64,000 nucleotides of DNA from Pseudomonadota bacterium. GTDB lineage: Bacteria; Pseudomonadota; Gammaproteobacteria; Competibacterales; Competibacteraceae. Below, piece by piece: positions 36,764-45,085 of this stretch. A program made the translations under genes and the position numbers. The stretch covers positions 1 through 64,000 of the forward strand of contig JAKLIY010000009.1 of NCBI GenBank assembly GCA_022709365.1. Direction: 5' to 3'. Numbering within the stretch: position 1 is the stretch's first letter; each line of letters begins with the position of its first letter. The notes below the pieces were generated by a model. It did not search any database, was not told the origin of the DNA, and was given only the letters and a program-made list of their open reading frames with translations.

Positions 36764-37107
36764 CGGAATCTCTTACCCCCAAGCCTGCTCCCTCGCCGGG
36801 CGATAGAAGAGTCGATCCTCTGCCGGAACAGGTGGGGTGCAAGGCGGCGCGCAAGTTGCGGGCGCGCCGGGCGGATCGACCGAGCATCTGGTTTGGACTG
36901 GGGCTGTTGGGCATTGTCGGCTGGTCCGTGGCGCTGCCGACCGTGCTGGGCGCATTACTGGGATTGTGGCTGGACCGGCATTGGCCCGGCCCGCATTCCT
37001 GGACGCTGACGCTGCTGGCTGCCGGGCTGGCGCTCGGTTGCGCCAGCGCCTGGCAGTGGCTGCGTCGACAAAATCCGCCCAATCACCGGGATAACCACGA
37101 TGACTGA
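36760..37107 (+). CDS. atpQ: N-type ATPase AtpQ (AtpI/AtpZ-like) membrane subunit
   Basis: The start is set at ATG 36760, inside the atpC stop. The 115-residue product has a polar Arg-rich N terminus and two membrane helices (about residues 42-68 and 78-97) with GLGLLGIVGWSVALPTVLGALLGLWLD, the pattern of AtpI/AtpZ-type accessory proteins. AtpQ is found in N-ATPase operons only and is thought to assist assembly of the membrane ring. It overlaps atpR by eight bases. Confidence 0.8.
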   Translation: MTESLTPKPAPSPGDRRVDPLPEQVGCKAARKLRARRADRPSIWFGLGLLGIVGWSVALPTVLGALLGLWLDRHWPGPHSWTLTLLAAGLALGCASAWQWLRRQNPPNHRDNHDD

Positions 37108-37393
37108 GATGCTGTGGGGCCTGCTGGCGACGCTGGGCGGCGTGGCGCTGGGCCTGTTCTACTTTGCCGGTTTGTGGTTCACCCTGCGCCGGTTGCCGGG
37201 TCATCCACACCCGGCGCTGTGGGTCGCGGGCAGCTTCATCCTGCGCCTGGCCGTCAGCCTGACCGGGTTCTACCTGATTCTCGGTGCGGACCGCAGCTTG
37301 GCCCGGTTGGGCATCGCCCTGCTGGCGTTTCTGGCGGTACGGGTGGCGCTAACCCGCCGGTTGCAGCCGGAATCTCAATCAAAACCGGGCTAA
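37100..37393 (+). CDS. atpR: N-type ATPase AtpR membrane subunit
   Basis: The 97-residue protein has three hydrophobic helices and the conserved pattern GLFYFAGLWFTLRRLPGHPHP, then SFILRLAVSLTGFYLI with a membrane-embedded Arg. This matches the AtpR family, which is specific to N-ATPase operons. The buried Arg has been proposed to interact with the c-ring carboxylates during assembly. The start codon lies within the end of atpQ. Confidence 0.83.
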   Translation: MTEMLWGLLATLGGVALGLFYFAGLWFTLRRLPGHPHPALWVAGSFILRLAVSLTGFYLILGADRSLARLGIALLAFLAVRVALTRRLQPESQSKPG

Positions 37394-37399
37394 ACCGCG

Positions 37400-38077
37400 A
37401 TGAATATTAGCCCCGATCAAACCGTACTCTTTGAATTTGGCTTTATTCGCATCAGCGCCACGTTGCTGTTCACCTGGCTGGTGATCGCGCTGCTGGCGGT
37501 GCTGGCCTGGCGAATGACCCGCTATCTGTCCGATGACACCGCACTATCGCCCTGGCAGAACCTGCTGGAGGCGCTGATCGAGGGCATTCTGGGGCAAATC
37601 CGCGAGGTGACCCGCCAAAATCCAGCGCCCTACCTGCCCTTCGTCGGCACACTCTTCATCTTCATCGCCACCTGCAACCTGCTGTCCATCGTCCCCGGTT
37701 TTGAACCGCCGACCGGTTCGCTGTCCACGACCACTGCGCTGGCGCTCTGCGTATTTGTCGCCGTGCCGCTCTACGGCATCCAGCGCCGGGGCTGGAGGGC
37801 GTACCTGAAAGACTATGTGGAACCGACCCCGATTCTGCTGCCGCTGAATATCATCGGCGAGTTAGCGCGGACTCTGGCGCTGGCCGTGCGGTTATATGGC
37901 AATGTCATGAGCGGCGCAGTGGTCGGGGCGATTCTGTTGATCATTACTCCGCTGTTTTTCCCCGTGTTCATGCACGCCTTGGACCTGCTGACGGGAATCA
38001 TTCAGGCCTATATCTTTGCGGTGCTGGCGACGGTTTTTCTCGCGGCGGCGACCACCGTGCAGGAAAAAAGGGGTTAG
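37400..38077 (+). CDS. atpB: N-type ATPase subunit a
   Basis: Subunit a forms the ion half-channels against the c-ring. The 225-residue protein has five or six membrane helices. The essential arginine is Arg164 in LARTLALAVRLYGNVMSG. PFVGTLFIFIATCNLLSIVPGF is the conserved helix before it, and a hydrophobic C-terminal hairpin ends YIFAVLATVFLAAATT. It is shorter than the main E. coli-type subunit a, as usual for N-ATPases. It starts 7 bases after atpR. Confidence 0.92.
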   Translation: MNISPDQTVLFEFGFIRISATLLFTWLVIALLAVLAWRMTRYLSDDTALSPWQNLLEALIEGILGQIREVTRQNPAPYLPFVGTLFIFIATCNLLSIVPGFEPPTGSLSTTTALALCVFVAVPLYGIQRRGWRAYLKDYVEPTPILLPLNIIGELARTLALAVRLYGNVMSGAVVGAILLIITPLFFPVFMHALDLLTGIIQAYIFAVLATVFLAAATTVQEKRG

Positions 38078-38135
38078 CGGTGAGTAGTGAGCCATTAATC
38101 ATTGCCCAGCCTATTCAACCAGAGGACTCCCTCCC

Positions 38136-38411
38136 ATGGATGCAGCACTGTTGATCGGTATCATCTCCATCATTACCGCCGGACTCACCGTATCGATTGG
38201 CACGATGGGGCCGGCGCTCGCCGAAGGGCGGGCGGTCTCCCAGGCGCTGACCGCCATCGCCCAGCAACCGGATGAAGCGGCGACCTTGAGCCGGAGCCTG
38301 TTCGTCGGTCTGGCGATGATCGAATCGACCGCTATCTATTGCTTTGTGGTCTCGATGATCCTGATTTTCGCTAACCCGTTCTGGAATCACTTCACTGTCG
38401 CTGGCCCGTAG
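38136..38411 (+). CDS. atpE: N-type ATPase subunit c (ring rotor)
   Basis: The 91-residue hairpin of two membrane helices builds the rotor ring. The outer helix carries the ion-binding Glu63 in GLAMIESTAIYCF, and Glu63, Ser64, Thr65 and Tyr68 reproduce the EST..Y pattern of Na+-binding c subunits such as that of Ilyobacter. The inner helix has a second carboxylate, Glu30 (GPALAEGRA), while the Gln of the Na+ site is a Pro here. N-type c subunits typically carry two carboxylates, and at least one such ring has been reported as proton-specific. Ion use therefore cannot be decided by reading. Confidence 0.92.
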   Translation: MDAALLIGIISIITAGLTVSIGTMGPALAEGRAVSQALTAIAQQPDEAATLSRSLFVGLAMIESTAIYCFVVSMILIFANPFWNHFTVAGP

Positions 38412-38413
38412 CT

Positions 38414-39190
38414 ATGCAAATCGACGCATTCACGGTCGTCGCCCAGATCATCAACTTCCTGATTTTGGTGTGGCTGCTGAAGCGCTTTCTGTACGGCCCC
38501 ATCACTCAGGCGATGTCCACCCGTCAGCAGAAGATCGCCGCCGCGTTGCATGAGGCCCGAAAAAAGGCTGAGCAAGCTGAAGTCGCAGTACGGGAGTATC
38601 AGACACAGCGGGCGGAACTGGACGCGCAACATGAGGCGTGGCTGGAGCAGGCGCATCAGGAGGTCGCGGCCCAGCGGGAGCTGTGGCTGGAGCAGGCCCG
38701 GCAAGAGATTGACGCCCAGCGCGAGGAATGGCTGGCCGTCTGGCAACGGGAACGGGTGGAAAATCAGCGCGCCCTGCAACGGGAAGCGGCCCACTACTTG
38801 ACCAAGGCTGTTCGCCACGCCTTGCACGATCTGGCTGATGCCGATCTGGAAGCGCGGATGCTAGCATCGTTATGGGCGAAGCTGCGCGTGCTGGAGGCGG
38901 GCGAACGGGCGACGCTGGCGCAGGCGGCTTTGGGTGGCTGCACACTCCTTACCGCCTTTCCTCTCGAAAGTGCGCTCCAGCAACAAAGTCAAGTCGCCCT
39001 GTGCGAAGAGCTGGGTGCTGACCTTCCGCTCACCTTCCGTCATGACCCCAACGCCGCTTTTGGCGCTACCCTGGAAATGTCGGGACACCGCCTGGCCTGG
39101 ACGCTGGACCGTTATCTCGACGGCTTCAGTGAGGCGCTGGCTCAGGTCTTGAATACACCGGCGACGGTCGATCACGATGCTCAGCGTTGA
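38414..39190 (+). CDS. atpF: N-type ATPase subunit b (long form, delta-like C terminus)
   Basis: An N-terminal membrane helix (about residues 8-27, [21 protein letters not shown]) leads into a long, highly charged coiled coil (about 35-145). The final 100 residues ([21 protein letters not shown], then [22 protein letters not shown]) resemble the C-terminal domain of delta/OSCP. There is no separate delta gene in the cluster, so this 258-residue protein likely supplies both the stator stalk and the delta function, as reported for N-ATPases. It overlaps atpA by 14 bases. Confidence 0.85.
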   Translation: MQIDAFTVVAQIINFLILVWLLKRFLYGPITQAMSTRQQKIAAALHEARKKAEQAEVAVREYQTQRAELDAQHEAWLEQAHQEVAAQRELWLEQARQEIDAQREEWLAVWQRERVENQRALQREAAHYLTKAVRHALHDLADADLEARMLASLWAKLRVLEAGERATLAQAALGGCTLLTAFPLESALQQQSQVALCEELGADLPLTFRHDPNAAFGATLEMSGHRLAWTLDRYLDGFSEALAQVLNTPATVDHDAQR

Positions 39191-40706
39191 TCTGTTCGGC
39201 CCCATTGACGCGACGCTGGCAGCCTATCGCCCAACGCTCGCGGTGGTAGAAACCGGCTGCGTGGAGCGAGTTGGGCAGGGCGTCGCCCAGGTGAGCGGCT
39301 TGCCGGGGGTAGCGTCGATGGAGCTGGTGCGCTTTCCCAATGGCATCCTCGGCCTCGCTTTCAATCTGGACCCTGAGGAAGTGGGCGTGGTGCTGCTCAC
39401 CGACAGCTATGGCCTCAAGGCCGGCGATCCGGTCGAACGCACCGGGCGGGTGGTGGATACCCCGGTCGGTCCCGAATTGCTGGGGCGAGTGATCAATGCT
39501 CTGGGTGACCCGCTGGACGAAGCCGGGCCATTGACCGTCGCTGAGCGCCGGCCGCTGGAGTGTCCGGCTCCACCGATCATGCATCGTGCTCCGGTCAGCG
39601 TACCCTTGGCCACCGGCCTGAAGGTGATTGACGCCGCCATTCCTGTCGGGCGCGGCCAGCGGGAATTGATTCTGGGTGACCGGCAGACCGGTAAAACCGC
39701 GCTCGCCGTCGACGCCATCCTCAACCAGGCGGGTCAGAATGTGATCTGCGTCTATTGCGCTATCGGCCAGCGCGGCGCGGCGGTGGCACGGGTGATTGAC
39801 GATCTGCGCCGGCGCGGAGCGCTGCGCTATACCTTTCTGGTGGTCGCCGCCGGCGAAGATCCGCCCGGTTTGCAAGTCCTGACGCCCTATGCCGCAACGA
39901 CCATGGCCGAAGGGTTCTTGGTCCGGGGTGAGGATGTGCTGATCGTCTACGATGACCTGACCCGCCATGCCCAGGCGTATCGGGAATTGTCGCTGCTGCT
40001 GCGCCGCCCTCCCGGACGGGAAGCCTATCCCGGCGATATTTTCTACCTGCACTCCCGCCTGCTGGAACGGGCCACCCATCTGCGACCCGAATATGGCGGC
40101 GGTTCACTGACAGCGTTGCCCATTGTCGAAACCGAGGCGCAAAACCTGTCGGCTTACATTCCTACCAATCTGATCTCGATTACTGATGGGCAGGTTGTCC
40201 TGTCGCCGAATTTAGCCCGGAAGGGCATCCTGCCAGCGGTCGATGTTGGCCAGTCGGTCTCGCGGGTGGGCGGTAAAACACAGTTACCCGCTTACCGCGC
40301 TATTGCCGCCGAACTGCGGTTGGCCTATTCCCAGTTCGAGGAATTGGAGACGTTCGCCCGTTTCGGGACCCGGTTGGACGAGGCGACTCGCCAAACCATT
40401 GAACGCGGTCGCCGGGTGCGGGAAGTGCTGAAGCAACCGCAATACCAGCCTATGCCGGTCGCTGAACAGATCGCCGTATTGCTGGCAGTGACCGAGGGCG
40501 TGTTCGATCCGGTGCCGCTGGAAGGCATGGCGGCGGCGGAATCAGCGGTCAGGAAACAAGCGGTGGCGCATTGTCCCGATCTTTGCCGGCGCTTAACAGA
40601 GGGCGCTACGCTGGAGGAAGCGGATCGGCATACGCTGCTGGCGACGGCACGGGCGGCGGTCGCCCACTTGGCGACGAGCGCCAGACTTCAGACCCTTCCC
40701 GGCTAG
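39177..40706 (+). CDS. atpA: N-type ATPase subunit alpha
   Basis: The 509-residue alpha subunit has the non-catalytic nucleotide site [13 protein letters not shown] (residues 167 on), [15 protein letters not shown], the Walker B stretch [36 protein letters not shown], and [13 protein letters not shown]. It needs a beta partner to form the catalytic sites, and no beta gene is present in this window. The start codon lies inside atpF, so translation is coupled. Confidence 0.95.
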   Translation: MLSVDLFGPIDATLAAYRPTLAVVETGCVERVGQGVAQVSGLPGVASMELVRFPNGILGLAFNLDPEEVGVVLLTDSYGLKAGDPVERTGRVVDTPVGPELLGRVINALGDPLDEAGPLTVAERRPLECPAPPIMHRAPVSVPLATGLKVIDAAIPVGRGQRELILGDRQTGKTALAVDAILNQAGQNVICVYCAIGQRGAAVARVIDDLRRRGALRYTFLVVAAGEDPPGLQVLTPYAATTMAEGFLVRGEDVLIVYDDLTRHAQAYRELSLLLRRPPGREAYPGDIFYLHSRLLERATHLRPEYGGGSLTALPIVETEAQNLSAYIPTNLISITDGQVVLSPNLARKGILPAVDVGQSVSRVGGKTQLPAYRAIAAELRLAYSQFEELETFARFGTRLDEATRQTIERGRRVREVLKQPQYQPMPVAEQIAVLLAVTEGVFDPVPLEGMAAAESAVRKQAVAHCPDLCRRLTEGATLEEADRHTLLATARAAVAHLATSARLQTLPG

Positions 40707-40723
40707 GGGTCAGAGTTCGCGTT

Positions 40724-41653
40724 ATGGCCACTCTGGAAACGCTGCGCCATACCTTGGCGACGGTTGAAGAACTGCGCTCCATCGTCCACACCATGAAGGC
40801 GCTGGCGGCAGTCAGCATTCATCAATATGACCGGGCTGTTGCCGCCTTGGCCGATTATGACCGGGCGGTGCGGCGAGGTATGGGCGTGCTGCTGAATGAA
40901 CTGGCGGCGGAGGCCCGCCGGCAAAACGGCGCGCTAACCGATGAGGTGGCGCTGCTGCCACCCGCTGGCCGGATGACCGGGGCGTTCGTGTTCGGTTCCG
41001 ATCATGGACTGTGTGGACGGTTCAATGAGGCGCTGGCCGAATACGTCGCTCAGACGCTGCGCGACCGGCCGGATCACCATCGCCGAATTCTGGCGGTGGG
41101 CAGTCGGCAAGCGGCAGCGCTGGAAGAGCAGGGGTTGCCGCCCGAACAGATGTTCTACACGCCTGGCGCCGCCAGCGCCATCCAGCATACCGTGCATCAT
41201 TTGTTGCCGGTGCTGGAACAATGGCGTGCGTCGGGCGTTGTGGAAATTTTGCTGTTTTACCATCGTTATCATGGCGCTAATCGTCATGAAACTGCCTGTG
41301 TTCGTCTCTTGCCTATCGATCCTGACGCCCTTTGTTGCGAGTCGCCAGTACCGACCCGCTCACTGCCCGGTTATGCAGGTCACCGGACGGAAATTCTGGC
41401 GGCGCTGCTGCAGGAATGGTTGTTTGTTGAACTGTTCCGGGCTTGCGCCGAGTCGCTGGCCAGTGAAAACGCCAGCCGTCTGTTAGCGATGCAGGCCGCT
41501 GAGCGCAATATTACCGACCGGCTGGATGAATTGAGTAGGATCTATCGCCAGCAACGCCAGGAGGCGATCACCACTGAATTGCTGGATGTAGTGGCCGGCT
41601 TCGAAGCGGCAGAGGGATTAGATTGTTCCAGTGTGGGACTTGGTCATCGATGA
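40724..41653 (+). CDS. atpG: N-type ATPase subunit gamma
   Basis: The start at ATG 40724 gives the usual gamma N terminus (TLRHTLATVEELRSIVHTMKALAAVSI). The frame is open further upstream, but only within atpA. The 309-residue protein has the long N- and C-terminal helices that form the central shaft (last helix from AERNITDRLDELSRIYRQQRQEAITTELLDV). The segment GSDHGLCGRFNEALAEYV lies in the Rossmann-like middle. It closes the operon and overlaps the next gene, a dihydrouridine synthase, by four bases. Confidence 0.9.
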   Translation: MATLETLRHTLATVEELRSIVHTMKALAAVSIHQYDRAVAALADYDRAVRRGMGVLLNELAAEARRQNGALTDEVALLPPAGRMTGAFVFGSDHGLCGRFNEALAEYVAQTLRDRPDHHRRILAVGSRQAAALEEQGLPPEQMFYTPGAASAIQHTVHHLLPVLEQWRASGVVEILLFYHRYHGANRHETACVRLLPIDPDALCCESPVPTRSLPGYAGHRTEILAALLQEWLFVELFRACAESLASENASRLLAMQAAERNITDRLDELSRIYRQQRQEAITTELLDVVAGFEAAEGLDCSSVGLGHR

Positions 41654-42624
41654 GTCATTTCTGGCGACAACTCAAAAAACCATTTTTTGTTCTCGCGCCT
41701 ATGGCAGACGTGACGGACATCGTGTTCCGCCATTTCGTATTGCGTCACAGTCGTCCGGATGTGGTGTATACCGAGTTTATGGCCTGCAAAGCGTTGCTCT
41801 CGCCTAAAGGCCGAGCGCCATTCATTCACCATCTCAAGTACACGGAACAAGAGCGCCCAATTGTCGCGCAAGTCTTCGGTTCGGAACCGGATGATTTTTT
41901 CGCCGGCGCGCAGCGGATTCGGGCGCTGGGCTTTGACGGCCTGGATATCAATATGGGCTGCCCGGATCGCCGGGTAGAGAAGCAGGGCGCGGGGGCTTAC
42001 CTCATGCGAGATCCGCAACGTGCGCAAGCGATCATCCAGGCGGCCAAAGCCGGTTTGGCAGGTTTACCGCTGACCGTCAAAACCCGGCTCGGTTATCACA
42101 CCATTGAAACCGCATCGTGGATCGGCGCAGTGTTGGCCGCAAAACCTGACGTACTGGTGGTTCACGGGCGCACGCGCCAGGAAATGTCCGAGGCACCGGC
42201 GCATTGGGATGAAATTGCTTTAGCGGCGAGCATGGCGCATGACGCTGGGGTCTTGTGCGTCGGCAACGGTGATGTCCAAAGCCGGGAGCAGGGCGAAGAA
42301 TATGCCCAACGATTTGGCGTCGACGGCGTCATGATCGGGCGCGGCGTGTTTGGTAATCCGTGGGTTTTCGCGCCGCGCACGGAACGCAGCGAACCAGAAA
42401 AGTTGATCGCGCTGGCGCAACTCATCACGCAATTCAGCGGTTTTTGGCAAGCCACAAAAAACGATGGTCGGCTCAAGAAGCATTTTAAGGCGTATGTCGG
42501 TTCCCAGTTCCTGCGGGGGCGATTGATGGCAAGCCGTCATTCGATGGAGGCGATAGAGGTACTTTCGCAGTATTTTTATAGCAAGGATGGGTTTTCCCCG
42601 ATAGGGTTTACGAACCGATTATGA
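41650..42624 (+). CDS. tRNA-dihydrouridine synthase family protein
   Basis: Dus enzymes reduce uridines in tRNA with FMN and NADPH. The start at ATG 41650 overlaps the atpG stop (ATGA) and gives 324 residues. Family motifs are FVLAPMADVTD, PIVAQVFGSEPDDF, LDINMGCPDRRVEKQGAGAYLM with the catalytic Cys, LTVKTRLGY, VVHGRTRQEMSEAPAHW and GVMIGRGVFGNPWVF. The class (A, B or C) cannot be set with confidence. Its coupling to the ATPase operon is unusual and probably only transcriptional. Confidence 0.9.
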   Translation: MSHFWRQLKKPFFVLAPMADVTDIVFRHFVLRHSRPDVVYTEFMACKALLSPKGRAPFIHHLKYTEQERPIVAQVFGSEPDDFFAGAQRIRALGFDGLDINMGCPDRRVEKQGAGAYLMRDPQRAQAIIQAAKAGLAGLPLTVKTRLGYHTIETASWIGAVLAAKPDVLVVHGRTRQEMSEAPAHWDEIALAASMAHDAGVLCVGNGDVQSREQGEEYAQRFGVDGVMIGRGVFGNPWVFAPRTERSEPEKLIALAQLITQFSGFWQATKNDGRLKKHFKAYVGSQFLRGRLMASRHSMEAIEVLSQYFYSKDGFSPIGFTNRL

Positions 42625-42696
42625 AATCTTTAATTCCTGATAAGGGGAATAATCTTGAATTTTCTTCTAAAATAATCATTAAAAATACGTATTATG

Positions 42697-42709
42697 TAAT
42701 AATTTATTA
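42697..42709. promoter_or_regulatory. AT-rich palindrome before the KfrA-like gene
   Basis: TAATAA-T-TTATTA is a perfect inverted repeat inside a strikingly AT-rich stretch (about 42645-42725), the most AT-rich noncoding segment noticed in the window. KfrA-type proteins are known to bind and repress their own promoters, so this is a candidate autoregulatory operator. Confidence 0.35.
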
Positions 42710-42759
42710 AATTATAGTTACTATGAATCTCCCATCATCACACACCCAGGAGCCGATTC

Positions 42760-43794
42760 ATGGCCCGTTCCGGAATCCGTTATGAAGAAGTTAAGGACGC
42801 TGCTGAAACCCTGCTCAGTCGCGGTCTCTCGCCCACCATCCAGCGAGTGCGCGAAGTCCTCGGCACTGGTAGCAATACGACGATCAGCGATCATCTCAAG
42901 CGCTGGCAGCAACGCCTAGCCGAAACGCCCTTGACAATCCTCCCACCCGCAGTTCCCGAAACCGTTATGGCGGCGCTCGAAGCCTTTTGGAAAACCGCTG
43001 TGCAACAGGCCGAAGCCGCTTTTGATGAGCAGCGCGCCGTCGCTGTTCAAACAGTCTCGGCGGCGGAACAAGCCCGCGATTTGGCCTTGGCCGAATCGCA
43101 ACAGGCGTGCGATGCAGCCACTGAGATACGCCACCAGTGGGAAACCCTGCAAATCACCGCCCGCGATCTCGCTGATCGCCTACTGGTGGAACAAGAACGC
43201 CGCACGGCAGCGGAAACCGCTATTGCTGCCGCCGAACAACGAGCGCAAGCCGCCATCGCCACCGTCGCCCAAATTCGCGCTGAAACCGAAGCCCGGGTCG
43301 CGCAATTAGAGACCGCTCTGCAACAACTGCGCACCGACCTGGAACAGCAACGAACTGAGGCGCAACAACGATTTGAGGCTGAACGCCAGCGCGGTGAAGT
43401 GAACGAAACCCGGTTGATGCAGCAGATCGACCGAACACGCCAGGAACAAATCACCGAGCGGCAAGCATTCGCTGCCGAACGTCAGGATTGGAAAAACCGG
43501 GAAATCGCCGGGCAAAAACAACAGGAAGCCCTGCTTCAAGAAAACATCCAACTGCGCACAACTTTAGCCGTTGCCGAAGGACGCCAAGACGCTTTAGCCC
43601 ATGAAATCGATCAGTTAAGGACTCTGTTGCAACAGGTAGAAGCTCGACATCTGGACGCCGTGCGCAATGCGGAAACCCTGCGGGGCGAATGGAAAGCGGC
43701 GCTGGCGGATCGAGAACGTCTGCAACAACAACTCGCCAACAGTGCCGCTATCTCAACCGACCCAGCACCACCGGCGGAACCGGGTAAGCATTAA
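42760..43794 (+). CDS. KfrA-like DNA-binding coiled-coil protein
   Basis: The N terminus (about residues 1-110) matches the KfrA DNA-binding domain: GIRYEEVKDAAETLLSRG, then TIQRVREVLGTGSNTTISDHLKRW, with a helix-turn-helix. The rest of the 344 residues is a long Ala/Gln/Glu coiled coil (about 90-320). KfrA proteins are mostly found on plasmids, where they repress their own gene and help stable inheritance. Chromosomal relatives exist but their role is unclear. No parAB genes are near, and the flanking genes are ordinary chromosomal ones. An AT-rich palindrome lies 50 bases upstream. Confidence 0.82.
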   Translation: MARSGIRYEEVKDAAETLLSRGLSPTIQRVREVLGTGSNTTISDHLKRWQQRLAETPLTILPPAVPETVMAALEAFWKTAVQQAEAAFDEQRAVAVQTVSAAEQARDLALAESQQACDAATEIRHQWETLQITARDLADRLLVEQERRTAAETAIAAAEQRAQAAIATVAQIRAETEARVAQLETALQQLRTDLEQQRTEAQQRFEAERQRGEVNETRLMQQIDRTRQEQITERQAFAAERQDWKNREIAGQKQQEALLQENIQLRTTLAVAEGRQDALAHEIDQLRTLLQQVEARHLDAVRNAETLRGEWKAALADRERLQQQLANSAAISTDPAPPAEPGKH

Positions 43795-43857
43795 CCCTGT
43801 TTGACCTTGGGGATAGCTGCTAACATTTCGCCATCTGCTCCGCTTTGGAACCCTATC

Positions 43858-45000
43858 ATGCTCACTGGATTCTGGAAAACCCTGCTCGCTACGGCCATCC
43901 TGCTGGCCAGCCTGAATACCGCCTACGCCGTTGATCCCATCAAAATCGGCGCGGTTTTGACCGTCACCGGCCCCGCGTCATTTTTGGGTGATCCTGAGTT
44001 AAAAACTCTGCAAATGCTCACCGCGAACCTTAACGCCAAAGGCGGCTTGAACGGTCGACCCCTGGAGCTGATTCACTACGACACCGGCGGCAACGCCCGC
44101 GAGGCGGTCAATTTCGTCAAGCGGCTCATCAAGAAGGACAACGTCGATCTCCTTATCGGCGGCACGACCTCCGGCGACACTCTGGCGGTCATCCCGGATG
44201 TCGAGAAGGAAGGCATTCCCTTCATCTCGCTAGCCGCGGCGGTCGAAATTACCGAGCCGACCCGAAAGTGGGTGTTCAAGGTCGCCCCCACCGACCGTAT
44301 GGCGGTCGCCCGGATTTTTGCCGATATGCGCCAGCGCGGCTTGACCAAAATCGCCCTGATCACCGGTGACGGTGGTTTCGATAAATCCGGCCATACCCAA
44401 ATTCTCAAGCTGGCCCCCGAATACGGCATCACCTTGGTCGCTGACGAGTCCTACGGTAATAAGGACACCGACATGACCACTCCATTGACCAAGATTCGCG
44501 CCACTGACGCCCAGGCGATTCTCAACTTCGGTTTCGGCCAGGCGCCGGCCATTGTGACCAAGAACATCAAGCAACTGGGCATCACCCTGCCCCTCTATCA
44601 TTCCCACGGCGTCGCGTCCAAGACCTTCATCGACTTGGCTGGCGATGCAGCGGAAGGCGTGCGCTTGCCCGCTGCGGCGCTGGTCGTCGCTGAACAGTTG
44701 CCGGATAGCGACCCGCAAAAACCGGCGCTGCTCGCTTATAAGAAGCAGTACGAAGCGCAGCATGGGCCGGTATCCACCTTTGGTGGCCACGGTTACGACA
44801 GTCTGATGATCGCCAAAGCCGCCATCGAACGGGCAGGCAGTGTCGATAAGGCCAAGGTGCGCGACGAAATTGAAAAAACCCAGGGATTTATCGGCACCGC
44901 TGGCGTATTCAACTTCAGTCCCGAAGACCACATGGGCCTGGGTCCCGACGCCTTTAAAATGGTGGAAATCCGCAACGGCGCCTGGAAAATCATCGAATAA
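43858..45000 (+). CDS. Branched-chain amino-acid-type ABC transporter binding protein (copy 1)
   Basis: The ATG at 43858 is chosen because it starts a signal peptide (LLATAILLASLNTAYA, cut near residue 24); the longer frame lacks one. The mature protein is a Peripla_BP_6 (LivK-like) binding protein with IKIGAVLTVTGPASFLGDP, GGTTSGDTLAVIPDVEKEGIPF and the ATDAQAILNFGFGQAP stretch. It is very similar along its whole length to the second copy at 47592. The pair brackets iorAB. The substrate cannot be read from the sequence; the company of iorAB and paaK suggests amino acids or aromatic acids. Confidence 0.88.
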   Translation: MLTGFWKTLLATAILLASLNTAYAVDPIKIGAVLTVTGPASFLGDPELKTLQMLTANLNAKGGLNGRPLELIHYDTGGNAREAVNFVKRLIKKDNVDLLIGGTTSGDTLAVIPDVEKEGIPFISLAAAVEITEPTRKWVFKVAPTDRMAVARIFADMRQRGLTKIALITGDGGFDKSGHTQILKLAPEYGITLVADESYGNKDTDMTTPLTKIRATDAQAILNFGFGQAPAIVTKNIKQLGITLPLYHSHGVASKTFIDLAGDAAEGVRLPAAALVVAEQLPDSDPQKPALLAYKKQYEAQHGPVSTFGGHGYDSLMIAKAAIERAGSVDKAKVRDEIEKTQGFIGTAGVFNFSPEDHMGLGPDAFKMVEIRNGAWKIIE

Positions 45001-45085
45001 CCCGCTTGCCGGACTTATACACTTTGCCAATTGATTCTTTAGCGGCGGGTTTCCACCGTCGCCACTCACGAGGTCTGTATTACCC

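Noticed and set aside
33610..38096. Short shared motif GAGTAGTGAG before the hybrid gene (minus strand) and before atpE
   Set aside because: Only ten bases match; this is too short to call a repeat without a genome-wide count.
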